From assembly GCF_041435215.1 (NCBI RefSeq), contig NZ_CP108394.1:6882001-6946000 (forward strand): DNA of 64,000 nt. Direction: 5' to 3'. The notes beneath the pieces were generated by a model that saw only the letters and a list, made by a program, of their open reading frames with translations, had not been told where the DNA came from and made no database searches. Of the stretch, positions 17,180 through 25,029 are shown in pieces; the first letter of the stretch is position 1; every line of letters starts with the position of its first letter. The DNA comes from Streptomyces sp. NBC_01314. GTDB taxonomy: Bacteria > Actinomycetota > Actinomycetes > Streptomycetales > Streptomycetaceae. Position numbers and translations under genes: made by a program.

Positions 17180-18294
17180 CCGGGCAGGACGGAACACGAG
17201 TGACCGGGCCGCGGGACGTCTTCCTGGTGTCCAACAGCGTGGACGAGATGGGCGGCGTGACCAGCTGGTCCCATCACCTGGCCGACCTCCTCACCGAGCG
17301 CGGCCACCGCGTCCACGTCATCGGCGTCACCACCCCCGAGGACCCGCACGACCTCGGCGAACTCCCGTACCCCACCACCAGGTTGTACGACGGCCAACCG
17401 CCGGGCCCCGGCCGGGCACGGGACGCGAGCATGCGGGACAAGGCCGCCGTGCTGAGCGGTCTCTTCCGGGCCGCGCGCCCCGGCGGGGTCGTCGTCGTGA
17501 CCCAGGTGTGGGCGATGGAGTGGGTCGGGCTCGCCGACACCGCCGGTCTGACCGTCATCGGGATGAGCCACGAGTCCTTCGAGACCGCGCGGCGCTCCTC
17601 GCGCTTCCAGCGGGTGTTGAAGCACTACCGGGACGTCGACCGGATGCTCGTCCTCACCCGCGAGGACGCCGACCTGTGGATCGGCGAGGGCCTCGACAAC
17701 GCCTCCTACCTGCCCAACGCCGTGCCCTGGGTGCCGGAGGTGCCCTCGCCGCGCACCGGGAAGGCCGTCGTCAGCATCGGCCGGCTCAGCGACGAGAAGG
17801 GTGTCGACATGCTCCTTGACACCTGGGCCGAGGTGGCCCCCCGCCACCCCGACTGGACCCTGCTCGTGTACGGCTCCGGAGAGGACGGGGAACTCCTCAG
17901 GAAGCAGTGCACGGCACTGGGCCTCGACGACTCGGTGTCCTGGATGGGCCGTACGAACGACGTGCCGGGCGCCCTGCGCGGCGGCTCGGTCTTCGCCCTG
18001 TCCTCCCGGGGCGAGGGCTTCCCCCTCGCCCTGATGGAAGCCATGGCGATGGCGGTCCCCTGCGTCGCCTTCGACTGCGCGCCGGGCGTCCACGAGATCG
18101 TGCGGGACGGGGAGGACGGGCTGCTCGTCGCCCCCGGCAACACCGGCGAACTGGCCCGCAGGCTCGACCTGTTGATGACCGACAAGAGCCTGCGGGACCG
18201 GATGGGCGACAGGGCGAGGGAGAACATCCGGCGGTACGGGACGGAGGAGATCGTGGACAGGTGGGAGGCCCTGTTCAGCTTCCTGGAGAGGTAG
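17176..18294 (+). CDS. GT4-family (GT-B) glycosyltransferase
   Basis: A 372-residue retaining glycosyltransferase of the GT-B fold. The N-terminal domain begins DVFLVSNSVDEMGGVTSWSH. The C-terminal nucleotide-sugar domain has VVSIGRLSDEKGVDMLLDTW, LLVYGSGEDGELL and the EX7E-type motif GEGFPLALMEAMAMAVPC. The GTG start overlaps the TGA of the preceding gene (GTGA, 17176-17179) with GGAGG five bases upstream, so the two proteins are made together. It likely adds a sugar to the wall polymer or to its linkage unit. The acceptor and donor cannot be deduced. GTG 17200 is a less likely start. Confidence 0.92.
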   Translation: MTGQDGTRVTGPRDVFLVSNSVDEMGGVTSWSHHLADLLTERGHRVHVIGVTTPEDPHDLGELPYPTTRLYDGQPPGPGRARDASMRDKAAVLSGLFRAARPGGVVVVTQVWAMEWVGLADTAGLTVIGMSHESFETARRSSRFQRVLKHYRDVDRMLVLTREDADLWIGEGLDNASYLPNAVPWVPEVPSPRTGKAVVSIGRLSDEKGVDMLLDTWAEVAPRHPDWTLLVYGSGEDGELLRKQCTALGLDDSVSWMGRTNDVPGALRGGSVFALSSRGEGFPLALMEAMAMAVPCVAFDCAPGVHEIVRDGEDGLLVAPGNTGELARRLDLLMTDKSLRDRMGDRARENIRRYGTEEIVDRWEALFSFLER

Positions 18295-18320
18295 GCGTCC
18301 TGCTTCCAGGTACTTTCGGA

Positions 18321-18377
18321 TGTCTTCGGGTGCCTGCGGTGTCTTTGGATGCCTGCGATGTCTTCGGATGCCTTCGG
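18321..18377. repeat. 19-bp tandem repeat, three copies
   Basis: Units TGTCTTCGGGTGCCTGCGG, TGTCTTTGGATGCCTGCGA and TGTCTTCGGATGCCTTCGG lie end to end at 18321-18339, 18340-18358 and 18359-18377. They fill most of the gap between the convergent GT4 and ABC-ATPase genes. No terminator hairpin is evident. Confidence 0.9.
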
Positions 18378-18379
18378 TG

Positions 18380-19237
18380 CTACTTCTTCCCGCCGGTGAA
18401 CTTCTCGTACTCCTTCAGCACCTCGTCCGTGGGCCCGTCCAGGCGAAGCTCCCCCCGCTCCAGCCACAGCACCCGGTCGCACGTGTCCCGGATCGACTTG
18501 TTGTTGTGGCTGACGAGGAAGACCGTGCCGGCGTGCTTCCGCAGCTCACGGATCCGCGCCTCGGACCGCTTCTGGAAGGAGCGGTCGCCCGTGGCCAGGG
18601 CCTCGTCGATCAGCAGGACGTCGTGGTCCTTGGCGGCGGCGATGGAGAACCGCAGCCGCGCCGCCATTCCGGAGGAGTAGGTGCGCATGGGGAGCGTGAT
18701 GAAGTCCCCTTTCTCGTTGATGCCCGAGAAGTCGACGATCTGCTCGTACCGCTCCTTCACCTGCTCCCGCGACATCCCCATGGCGAGCCCGCCGAGGTGG
18801 ACGTTCCGCTCACCCGTGAGGTCGTTCATCAGGGCCGCGTTCACGCCGAGCAGGGACGGCTGGCCGTCGGTGTAGATGCGGCCGTTCTCGACGGGGAGCA
18901 GCCCGGCGACGGCCTTGAGGAGGGTCGACTTGCCGGAGCCGTTGGTGCCGATGAGCCCGACGGCCTCGCCCCGGTACGCGGTGAAGGACACGTTCCGTAC
19001 GGCGTGCACCTTGCGCACGCCGGACGCCTTCTCGGTCTTCTTCCGCCGCAGGATGCGGTTGAGCGCGGCGGTGGCGGTGCCGCGCCCGGCACCGGTTCCG
19101 TTGACGCGGTAGACGATGTCGACGCCGTCGACGACGACGGTGGGGACGAGTTCGGCGGGGACGTCCGGGGCCGCCTCCCGGCGCGTGCCCGGAACGGTGG
19201 AGGTGGAGGTGATGGTGATGGTGTCGATGTCAGCCAC
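18380..19237 (-). CDS. TagH-type ABC exporter ATPase for cell-wall polymer
   Basis: A 285-residue ABC ATPase of the TagH/Wzt class that powers export of lipid-linked teichoic-acid-like polymers. It has Walker A GTNGSGKSTLL (~residues 94-104), signature YSSGMAARLRFS (~184-195), Walker B DVLLIDEAL and the switch His in FLVSHNNKS. A ~45-residue Ala/Pro/Thr-rich N-terminus precedes the domain. It lacks the large C-terminal sugar-binding extension of some Wzt proteins. The GTG start lies inside the 3' end of the permease gene (8-bp overlap, 19230-19237), with GAGGAG upstream, so the two subunits are coupled. It pairs with the permease next to it. Confidence 0.93.
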   Translation of the reverse strand: MADIDTITITSTSTVPGTRREAAPDVPAELVPTVVVDGVDIVYRVNGTGAGRGTATAALNRILRRKKTEKASGVRKVHAVRNVSFTAYRGEAVGLIGTNGSGKSTLLKAVAGLLPVENGRIYTDGQPSLLGVNAALMNDLTGERNVHLGGLAMGMSREQVKERYEQIVDFSGINEKGDFITLPMRTYSSGMAARLRFSIAAAKDHDVLLIDEALATGDRSFQKRSEARIRELRKHAGTVFLVSHNNKSIRDTCDRVLWLERGELRLDGPTDEVLKEYEKFTGGKK

Positions 19238-20177
19238 GGCCGTACGTCTCCTCAGCCTTCCAGAAGTAGATGAACCCGCCGACGCCCGCGAGGAGCGCCC
19301 AGCCCGCTGCGATCGCCCATACGTGCGACGGCAGTTGACCCGCGTGGAAGCTGTCGATCAACGCGAAGCGCATGAGGTCGATGTAGACGGCGGCGGGGTT
19401 GCACTCCAGCAGGACGTGCACGAAGGCCGGCAGGTCCCGGTCGGCGAGGATGCGGTCCATGCTGAACATCACGCCCGACGCGTACATCCAGGTACGCAGC
19501 ACGAACGGCATCAGCTGCGCGATGTCGGGGGTCTTGGCGCCGATCCGCGCCATCACCATCGCGACCCCTGCGTTGAACACGAACTGAAGCGTCAGCGCGG
19601 GGATGATCAGCAGCCATGACAGGGCGACCGGCACTCCGAACGCCAGCAGGATCACGACCAGCGCGGCCATGGAGAACAGCAGCTGCTGGAGCTGCTGCAG
19701 GCAGTACGACAGGGGCAGCGAGGCCCGGGGGAAGTGCAGCGCCCGGACGAGACCGAGGCTGCCGGATATGGCCCGGGTGCCCGCCATGATCGAGCTCTGG
19801 GTGAAGGTCCACACGAACACGCCGGTCACGAGGAACGGGACGTAGTCCGGCACGCCCTTCTTGGTGCCCATGAGCAGGCCGAAGATCAGGTAGTAGACCG
19901 CCGCGTTGAGCAGCGGGTTCGCGACCTGCCAGACCTGGCCCAGCTTCGCCTGGCTGTACTGCGCGGTCAGCTTCGCCGTGGCGAAGGCGGTGATGAAGTG
20001 CCGTCTGGCCCACAGCTGCCGTACGTACGCGCCGAGGGAGGGGCGGGCCCCGCTGACGCTGAGGCCGTACCGCTCGGCGAGCTGGGCGGGGGTCTCGGCG
20101 GGGGTGCCACGGTCGGCCGGAGCGGCCGGGGGGTGGGCCGCCGTGAGGGCTGGCGGTGTGTGGAGGACCTGGCTCAC
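19230..20177 (-). CDS. TagG-type ABC-2 exporter permease
   Basis: A 315-residue ABC-2 integral membrane permease, partner of the TagH-like ATPase. A ~75-residue cytoplasmic N-terminus (Pro/Ala-rich, then YVRQLWARRHFITAFATAK) leads into about six hydrophobic helices, including PLLNAAVYYLIFGLLMG, VPFLVTGVFVWTFTQSSI, LLFSMAALVVILLAFG and a last helix WAIAAGWALLAGVGGFIYFW. This matches TagG/Wzm proteins, which flip completed polymer across the membrane. The GTG at 20177 has only a weak purine-rich Shine-Dalgarno. The promoter region carries a 14-bp tandem repeat and faces the TetR gene. Confidence 0.92.
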   Translation of the reverse strand: MSQVLHTPPALTAAHPPAAPADRGTPAETPAQLAERYGLSVSGARPSLGAYVRQLWARRHFITAFATAKLTAQYSQAKLGQVWQVANPLLNAAVYYLIFGLLMGTKKGVPDYVPFLVTGVFVWTFTQSSIMAGTRAISGSLGLVRALHFPRASLPLSYCLQQLQQLLFSMAALVVILLAFGVPVALSWLLIIPALTLQFVFNAGVAMVMARIGAKTPDIAQLMPFVLRTWMYASGVMFSMDRILADRDLPAFVHVLLECNPAAVYIDLMRFALIDSFHAGQLPSHVWAIAAGWALLAGVGGFIYFWKAEETYGRG

Positions 20178-20221
20178 TTCCGCTGCTTTCGCTGGTGGGG
20201 GCGTCCCGCGTACGCGCGTAT

Positions 20222-20263
20222 TCGATGGTGCGAACTCGATGGTGCGAACTTGATGGTGCGACT
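20222..20263. repeat. 14-bp tandem repeat upstream of the exporter operon
   Basis: TCGATGGTGCGAAC occurs exactly twice (20222-20235, 20236-20249), then a degenerate third copy TTGATGGTGCGACT (20250-20263). It lies 45-86 bp upstream of the permease GTG, where a promoter or repressor site would be expected. Confidence 0.85.
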
Positions 20264-20315
20264 GTCGGGCGTCTCATGCGTCACATGCTTCTTACGCCGC
20301 CCTTGCCCTGCTCTT

Positions 20316-20394
20316 ACGTCGGGACGGGACCGTATCGTCGCAACGCGAGAGTAAGCCGAGTTGACGTCGGAACGCAACCGTTTCGTCGTCACGC
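20316..20394. promoter_or_regulatory. paired 31-bp direct repeats, candidate TetR operators
   Basis: Two 31-bp segments (20316-20346 and 20364-20394) match at 25 positions and start 48 bp apart. Each is centred on a small dyad, ACG-n4-CGT, perfect as AACGCAACCGTT in the second copy. They lie just upstream of the TetR ATG and on the permease side, the usual position for autoregulation. The second copy overlaps a -35-like TTGACG (20361). Confidence 0.5.
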
Positions 20395-20409
20395 CCTATG
20401 CTGTGAGCC

Positions 20410-21048
20410 ATGACGACGAACGCCGGCCCCTCCGAAGCGCAGCCGCCGCCACGGCCGCGCCGCCGGGCCCCCGCCGGGGCGGCCGTGCTCCGGGAGGACG
20501 TGACCGAGGCGATCAGGGCGGCGGTCTTCGAGGAACTGGCGGCCGTCGGCTACGCCCGGATGTCCATCGAGGGGATCGCCCGCCGCGCCGGCGTCGGCAA
20601 GACGGCGGTGTACCGGCGCTGGCGCTCCAAGCTGCACCTGGTGCTGGACCTGGTCTCGGCGGTGGCGGTCCAGGGCCTGCCGGTGCCGGACACGGGCTCG
20701 CTGGAGGGCGACCTCCGACTGCTGTACGAGGTCACGTCCCGTGCCCTGCGCCACCCGGTCGCCGGCCAGATCATCCCCGACCTCCAGGCCGAGGCCGCCC
20801 GCAACCCGGAGATCGCCGAGGCCATGCAGAAGGCGTTGCGGGAGGGCCAGCAGAGCGTGGCCACCGGGATCGTCGCGGCCGCGGTCGCGCGGGGCGAGGT
20901 CCGGGAGGGTGTGGACGAGGACCTGGCCCTGGACGTGATCTCCGGGCCGCTGTACTGGCGGTCGGTGGTCGTCCGGGCGCCGAAGCTGCCGAAGGGGTAT
21001 CTGGAGAGTCTGACCCGGGCCACGGCCGCGGCGCTGCGGGCGTTGTAG
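20410..21048 (+). CDS. TetR/AcrR-family transcriptional regulator
   Basis: A 212-residue one-component regulator. The N-terminal helix-turn-helix spans ~residues 30-75 (EAIRAAVFEELAAVGYARMS, then GIARRAGVGKTAVYRRWRSK). The remaining helices form the ligand/dimer domain, resembling the TetR_C_11 type (AGQIIPDLQAEAARNPEIAE, ISGPLYWRSVV). The ~28-residue N-terminal extension is Pro/Arg-rich. It is divergent from the TagGH exporter operon and has paired direct repeats in the shared promoter region, so it probably represses itself and perhaps the exporter. The ligand is unknown. Confidence 0.92.
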   Translation: MTTNAGPSEAQPPPRPRRRAPAGAAVLREDVTEAIRAAVFEELAAVGYARMSIEGIARRAGVGKTAVYRRWRSKLHLVLDLVSAVAVQGLPVPDTGSLEGDLRLLYEVTSRALRHPVAGQIIPDLQAEAARNPEIAEAMQKALREGQQSVATGIVAAAVARGEVREGVDEDLALDVISGPLYWRSVVVRAPKLPKGYLESLTRATAAALRAL

Positions 21049-21056
21049 GGGCGCCG

Positions 21057-21112
21057 CCGGTACGGCACCGGTACGGCACCGGTACGAACGCCGGTGCGGG
21101 GCCGGTACCGAG
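21057..21112. repeat. 11-bp CCGGTAC repeats upstream of lipoprotein gene
   Basis: CCGGTACGGCA occurs exactly at 21057-21067 and 21068-21078, followed by degenerate units starting CCGGTAC, CCGGTGC and CCGGTAC at 21079, 21091 and 21102. It sits between the TetR gene and the lipoprotein gene. Confidence 0.8.
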
Positions 21113-21189
21113 AGCGCGGGAAGCGGAGCGACCGAACCTTTCGGTGGCGGGCGGCGTCATACTCACAGCCGCTCAAGAATGGGGTCGCC

Positions 21190-21684
21190 GTGACTCTCGT
21201 ACGTTCCCGTGCTCGTTCCGCGCTCTTAGCCGCCGCGTTGACCGCGGGGATGGTGGGGGCGACCGTCGCATGTGACGGCGAGACGTCTCCTCCCGAAGCG
21301 ACCGGGGGAGCGTCGCCGAGGGGCACCACGGCGCGGAGCAACATCACGTGGCACGAGCCTGCCTCGTACGTCTACACACTCACGTCGACTTCACAGGTCC
21401 TGGCGGGGAGCTTCCGTGTGACGGTCCGTGACGGCAAGGTCGTCAAGGCTGTCGGCCTCGACGACGACAGTCGGTGGACGGTGGAGCGGGGACCTGAACG
21501 AATCCCCAAGATCGGCGACCTGCTGGACAGGCTGGAGAAGGCCTGGGACGAGCGGGCGGACACGGCGGAGGTGGAGTACGCCGTCGGCGGGTATCCCTCG
21601 CGGATCACCCTGGACGTGGACAAGGACGCCATCGATGACGAGGCCGAGTACGTCATCAGCGCCTACGAACCGGGCGACGGCTGA
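21190..21684 (+). CDS. small lipoprotein, DUF6174-like, with a TTA codon
   Basis: A 164-residue secreted lipoprotein. The signal peptide VRSRARSALLAAALTAGMVG is followed by the lipobox ATVAC (Cys28). The mature domain reads YVYTLTSTSQVLAGSFRVTV, ...VEYAVGGYPSRITLDVD..., DEAEYVISAY; this resembles the DUF6174 fold. Function unknown. I chose GTG 21190 because it gives a proper signal peptide; the longer frame from 21094 does not. Codon 13 is TTA (21226-21228), which in Streptomyces needs the bldA tRNA, so expression is probably developmentally timed. The gene stands alone behind a CCGGTAC repeat cluster. Confidence 0.78.
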   Translation: MTLVRSRARSALLAAALTAGMVGATVACDGETSPPEATGGASPRGTTARSNITWHEPASYVYTLTSTSQVLAGSFRVTVRDGKVVKAVGLDDDSRWTVERGPERIPKIGDLLDRLEKAWDERADTAEVEYAVGGYPSRITLDVDKDAIDDEAEYVISAYEPGDG

Positions 21685-21928
21685 GGGCTGCCATGACCGT
21701 GACCCTGACAAGGGCTGTCACGACCGTCATGTGGCGGCCCTGACGCGGAAAACGACCAGTGGGCGTCCTGGGCCGCCAACGGCGTTGCCAGACGGACGAG
21801 TTGCGTTTCGCGGCACGCGTTTCCCGAATCCCGGGAGGGGGCTGGTCCGAGGCGGGGAAGGGGCAGGCGCGCTCGCGGCGGGCGGGCCGCGCGCCCTCCA
21901 TCGGTGGCGTGCGGCCCGGCGGCGTGGG

Positions 21929-22582
21929 TCAGAGGAGGTCGGTCAGGTCCGGGCCTCGGTCGTCGATCACGTCCGGGGCCTTGATGCCGTGGCCCTCGGC
22001 GGCGCCGAAGTATGTCGGGTCGCCGGGCTCGGCGGGGACGCCCAGGAGCGTGTCGAGCGAGTGGAGGGCCGCCGAGAGGCGTGGGGCGTTCTGCCTCTCG
22101 ACGTCAGGATGCGGCTCGCCCCGGAAGTCGAAGGGGCCCCAGATGTCGTGGAAGACCGCCAGTTCCGCCCAGATGCCGGGCGCGTCGGGAGCCACCGTCA
22201 ACTCGACCAGCCGGTGTTCCCCGCGCTTCTCGCCCGTCGCGTCGATCCAGGTCCCGGAACCCACGACGAGAATGCTCCCGACCGACGCGGTGGGGAAACC
22301 GACGGGGCGGCTCCGCTCGACACGCTCGGGTACCTCCTCGTCGTCGATCGGACCCTGGAGCGAGAGGCGGGTGATGAGCCCGGTGCCGCCGCTGCCGTAC
22401 ACGAACCAGTCCCATTCGAGGCTGTCGGGTACGAGCAGCTCGTGCTCGCGCAGCACGGCGCACATCCTGGCCGCCACGGACAGCGCGGACTCCAGGCCGG
22501 GGGGTGCGAACTCGTCGAGCTCCCACGTCCACGACGCACATTCCTTCGGGGCGCGCATGAGAAGGGACACGGAATTCCTCAC
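21929..22582 (-). CDS. putative immunity protein to the upstream toxin
   Basis: A 217-residue soluble protein with no family I recognise. It is acidic and aromatic-rich at the N-terminus (APKECASWTWELDEFAPPG), with a beta-rich middle (DWFVYGSGGTGLITRLSLQG, GSILVVGSGTWIDATG) and the C-terminal half WAELAVFHDIWGPFDFRG. It has no signal peptide or membrane helix. Its GTG overlaps the TGA of the toxin gene (GTGA, 22579-22582), the standard layout for a cognate immunity gene placed directly after a polymorphic toxin. The function is inferred from position and coupling only. It could instead be an accessory protein. Confidence 0.6.
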   Translation of the reverse strand: MRNSVSLLMRAPKECASWTWELDEFAPPGLESALSVAARMCAVLREHELLVPDSLEWDWFVYGSGGTGLITRLSLQGPIDDEEVPERVERSRPVGFPTASVGSILVVGSGTWIDATGEKRGEHRLVELTVAPDAPGIWAELAVFHDIWGPFDFRGEPHPDVERQNAPRLSAALHSLDTLLGVPAEPGDPTYFGAAEGHGIKAPDVIDDRGPDLTDLL

Positions 22583-25029
22583 GGATAAGTCGGGCCGTTG
22601 GCGGGGATGGTGATCGAGCCGTCCTGGAAACGCAGTTCGAAGGTGGCGTTGGTCCTTCGCGCGTATCCCTCGACGGACCTCAGGATGTCATCGGTGACGG
22701 CGCCCTTCACGTCGTGGATGTCGAGAATGGCGACCTTCTGACCCGCGATCTCTCCGGCGAGCTGCTTGATGGCGATCTTCTTGGCGGCGGAGTTGATGCC
22801 CGCGACCGACTGCACGTCCTTGAGCTGTACGCCGTACACGATCTCGTCGCCCGACCTGACCAGTACGTCCAGGTCCAGTTTGTCGCCCGGCGCCTTGAAC
22901 TCGAAGGCCACGTCCTTGACGCCCCGGGCGTGCAGATCCGCCGCGTGCTCCATGGCCATGTGCACCGAGGGCGTCATGTCTCCCTGCTTGACCTGGAGGA
23001 GAAGGTCCTTGTAGCCGGGCATGCCCGCGAGATCCCCACGGGCGATGTGGTCCGCGATGCCGGACCCGTAAGGGCTCTTGCGCATCTGGGTGAGCATGCG
23101 CTCCAGGTCCTGCGGCTTCAGCTTGGCCTGGTTGAGCTGGTTCAGTACCGCGGCCTCCTGGTCCGGCTTCATGGGGCCGGTGGGAGGCGGGGGAGTCGCG
23201 TCACCCTCGCTGAAGTCGGGCTTGCCGGGGCCGTCGCCGCCGCCGGGGCCGTCACCACCGGGGCCGTCACCACCGGGTCCGTCGCCTCCGCCGGGGCCGT
23301 CACCGCCGCCAGGCCCGTCGCCGCCGCCGGGTCCGTCCCCGCCGCCGCCGGGTCCGTCCCCGCCTCCGCCGGGTCCGTCACCGTGGCCACCGCCACCGCC
23401 CCCGCCGGGTCCGTCACCGTGGCTACCGCCACCCGGTGTTTCGGTGTGGCTTCCCGAGGGGCCCTCCGCACGTCCACCCGGCAGCCCGTCGTCGCCTGCC
23501 CGTCCGGTACCGCCGAGGTCGTCGCCCGCGCGCCCCGTGCCGCTGACGTCGTCCCCCGCGCGTCCGACGGCACCGAGGCCGTCCCCGCCCCGCCCGACAG
23601 CCGCCGTACCGTCGCCCACCTTCGCGCCGGCCCCCACCAGCTCCGGCGCGGGACGCGAGACATCGACGCCCCGCTCGGCCGCGGTCCCCTCGTGCTTGAT
23701 GCCGTCCAGGGACTCCCGGACCGTGCCGTCGGCGTTGTGCACGACCAGGGTGTCGGTGTCGAGGTAGACGACCTCGCCCTTGGGCGTCTCCATGCGGACG
23801 CTGTTCTCGGGGGTCAGGCCGGCCGGCAGATCGTCCGTGATCCTGGGTGCGTCGGCGATCTGGTACGTGCCCTCGCCGAGCTTGATGTGCGTGCCGTCGG
23901 TGATGCCGCGCAGGCTCGCCATGACGTCGCTGATCTTCACCGCCGTCGCGCCGACACCCTTGGTGATGTACGTCATCGGGTCGACGATCCTGCCGGCCTT
24001 GCCCGCGAACGAGATGGCCTTGGCGATGGCGCCCGCCTTGCCGGCGCCGGAGACCGCTCCGCCCGCGCCACCCGTGAAGATCGTGGTCACGATGTTGAAG
24101 GTCACCGCACCGGCCGCCCGCGACGGGTTCTTGCCCCACTCGTCGTAGGCGATGAGCGCCTTGCCGGTCTCCACGACGGCCGTGCGGGAGTCGCGGATCC
24201 AGGAGGGCAACTTGTCGTCGGGAGTGAGCCAGAACGCGGCGCCGGTCACCGGGTTGGACATGATGACGATGCCGGTGGCGAGCTTGCCGAGGCCGACCCA
24301 GGCCTGGCCCGCCGCGTCCCAGCCGTTGACGCCCACCAGGGTGCCGAGGCCCTTGATCGTTCCCCACACCCCGTCGACGACGAAGCCGACCGCGAAGTCC
24401 CAGACGTGCTCGTGGATGTAGTACCAGGGGTTGGACTCCTCGACCGGGTCGCCCCAGGGCAGACCGCCGGCGTTGTTGAGGTCCTCACCCCGGTAGCCGT
24501 ACATGTTCTCTTTGTTCGAGCCGTCGTTGACGACGAGCGCCTCGCCGCCCACCAGCGCGACGATCTTGTTGTAGCAGTCGCGTTCGGCGGCCTGGAAGGC
24601 GGCGAACGCGGCGTTGATGTCCGAGCGGCGGTTGTTGTTCTCCTCGACGAGGTCGCCGTCGGCACGCCACTCGTCGTCGCCCTCGATCTTCTGGCGGAAG
24701 GCGATCGCGTCCTGGCGGAGCTGGTCGAACTTCTGCTTGAGGGGGCCGACGGCCGCGGCGTACGTGTCCAGCGCCGAGGCCACGGTCTCCAGTTCCGTGG
24801 CGAACTCGTCGCCCTTGGCCGCCACCGGCGCGGTCGTCGCGAACAGCGCTTCCGCCTCGGGCGCCTTGTAGTACGCGGAGAGGCCGCCGAAGCGGGTGTG
24901 GATCGCCGAGCCCGAGTCCTTCAGTGAGGTGCCGGCCGTGCGGACGCCCGTGATGTTCTGGTCGAGCAGCTCCAGGTTGCCGGTGAACTCGGGGACCTCC
25001 TCCGGGATGACGGGGATGTCGTCGCTCAC
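22579..25029 (-). CDS. large secreted polymorphic toxin candidate
   Basis: An 816-residue modular protein. Residues ~1-140 are helical and ESX/WXG-like, with no classical signal peptide. Residues ~190-430 contain the region VWDFAVGFVVDGVWGTIKGL...GWDAAGQAWVGLGKLATG, with hydrophobic patches typical of pretoxin segments in Streptomyces. A spacer at ~515-605 is almost only Gly, Asp and Pro (GGGDGPGG repeats). The C-terminal ~200 residues form a separate domain with DKLDLDVLVRSGDEIVYGVQ followed by LKD. The D...QxK arrangement (~719-737) resembles PD-(D/E)xK nucleases. It is coupled by GTGA overlaps to an ESX-like gene upstream and an immunity candidate downstream. Type VII-like export and intercellular toxicity are inferences; the modular order is seen directly. 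Confidence 0.7.
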   Translation of the reverse strand: MSDDIPVIPEEVPEFTGNLELLDQNITGVRTAGTSLKDSGSAIHTRFGGLSAYYKAPEAEALFATTAPVAAKGDEFATELETVASALDTYAAAVGPLKQKFDQLRQDAIAFRQKIEGDDEWRADGDLVEENNNRRSDINAAFAAFQAAERDCYNKIVALVGGEALVVNDGSNKENMYGYRGEDLNNAGGLPWGDPVEESNPWYYIHEHVWDFAVGFVVDGVWGTIKGLGTLVGVNGWDAAGQAWVGLGKLATGIVIMSNPVTGAAFWLTPDDKLPSWIRDSRTAVVETGKALIAYDEWGKNPSRAAGAVTFNIVTTIFTGGAGGAVSGAGKAGAIAKAISFAGKAGRIVDPMTYITKGVGATAVKISDVMASLRGITDGTHIKLGEGTYQIADAPRITDDLPAGLTPENSVRMETPKGEVVYLDTDTLVVHNADGTVRESLDGIKHEGTAAERGVDVSRPAPELVGAGAKVGDGTAAVGRGGDGLGAVGRAGDDVSGTGRAGDDLGGTGRAGDDGLPGGRAEGPSGSHTETPGGGSHGDGPGGGGGGGHGDGPGGGGDGPGGGGDGPGGGDGPGGGDGPGGGDGPGGDGPGGDGPGGGDGPGKPDFSEGDATPPPPTGPMKPDQEAAVLNQLNQAKLKPQDLERMLTQMRKSPYGSGIADHIARGDLAGMPGYKDLLLQVKQGDMTPSVHMAMEHAADLHARGVKDVAFEFKAPGDKLDLDVLVRSGDEIVYGVQLKDVQSVAGINSAAKKIAIKQLAGEIAGQKVAILDIHDVKGAVTDDILRSVEGYARRTNATFELRFQDGSITIPANGPTYP

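Noticed and set aside
14129..17197. The long N-terminal extension of the kinase frame 13085-14128
   Set aside because: The extension runs antisense to the GT2-TagF fusion, while a perfect GGAGGAGG ribosome site precedes the ATG at 14128.
23215..23480. Possible satellite or CRISPR-like array (regular CCGTCACC/GCCGCC repeats)
   Set aside because: It is the in-frame Gly/Asp/Pro spacer of the toxin gene; there are no spacers or cas genes.
22714..24927. A 737-residue open frame on the plus strand opposite the toxin gene
   Set aside because: No ribosome site and no known motif; the Ala/Val/Gly-rich composition mirrors the toxin gene's codons.
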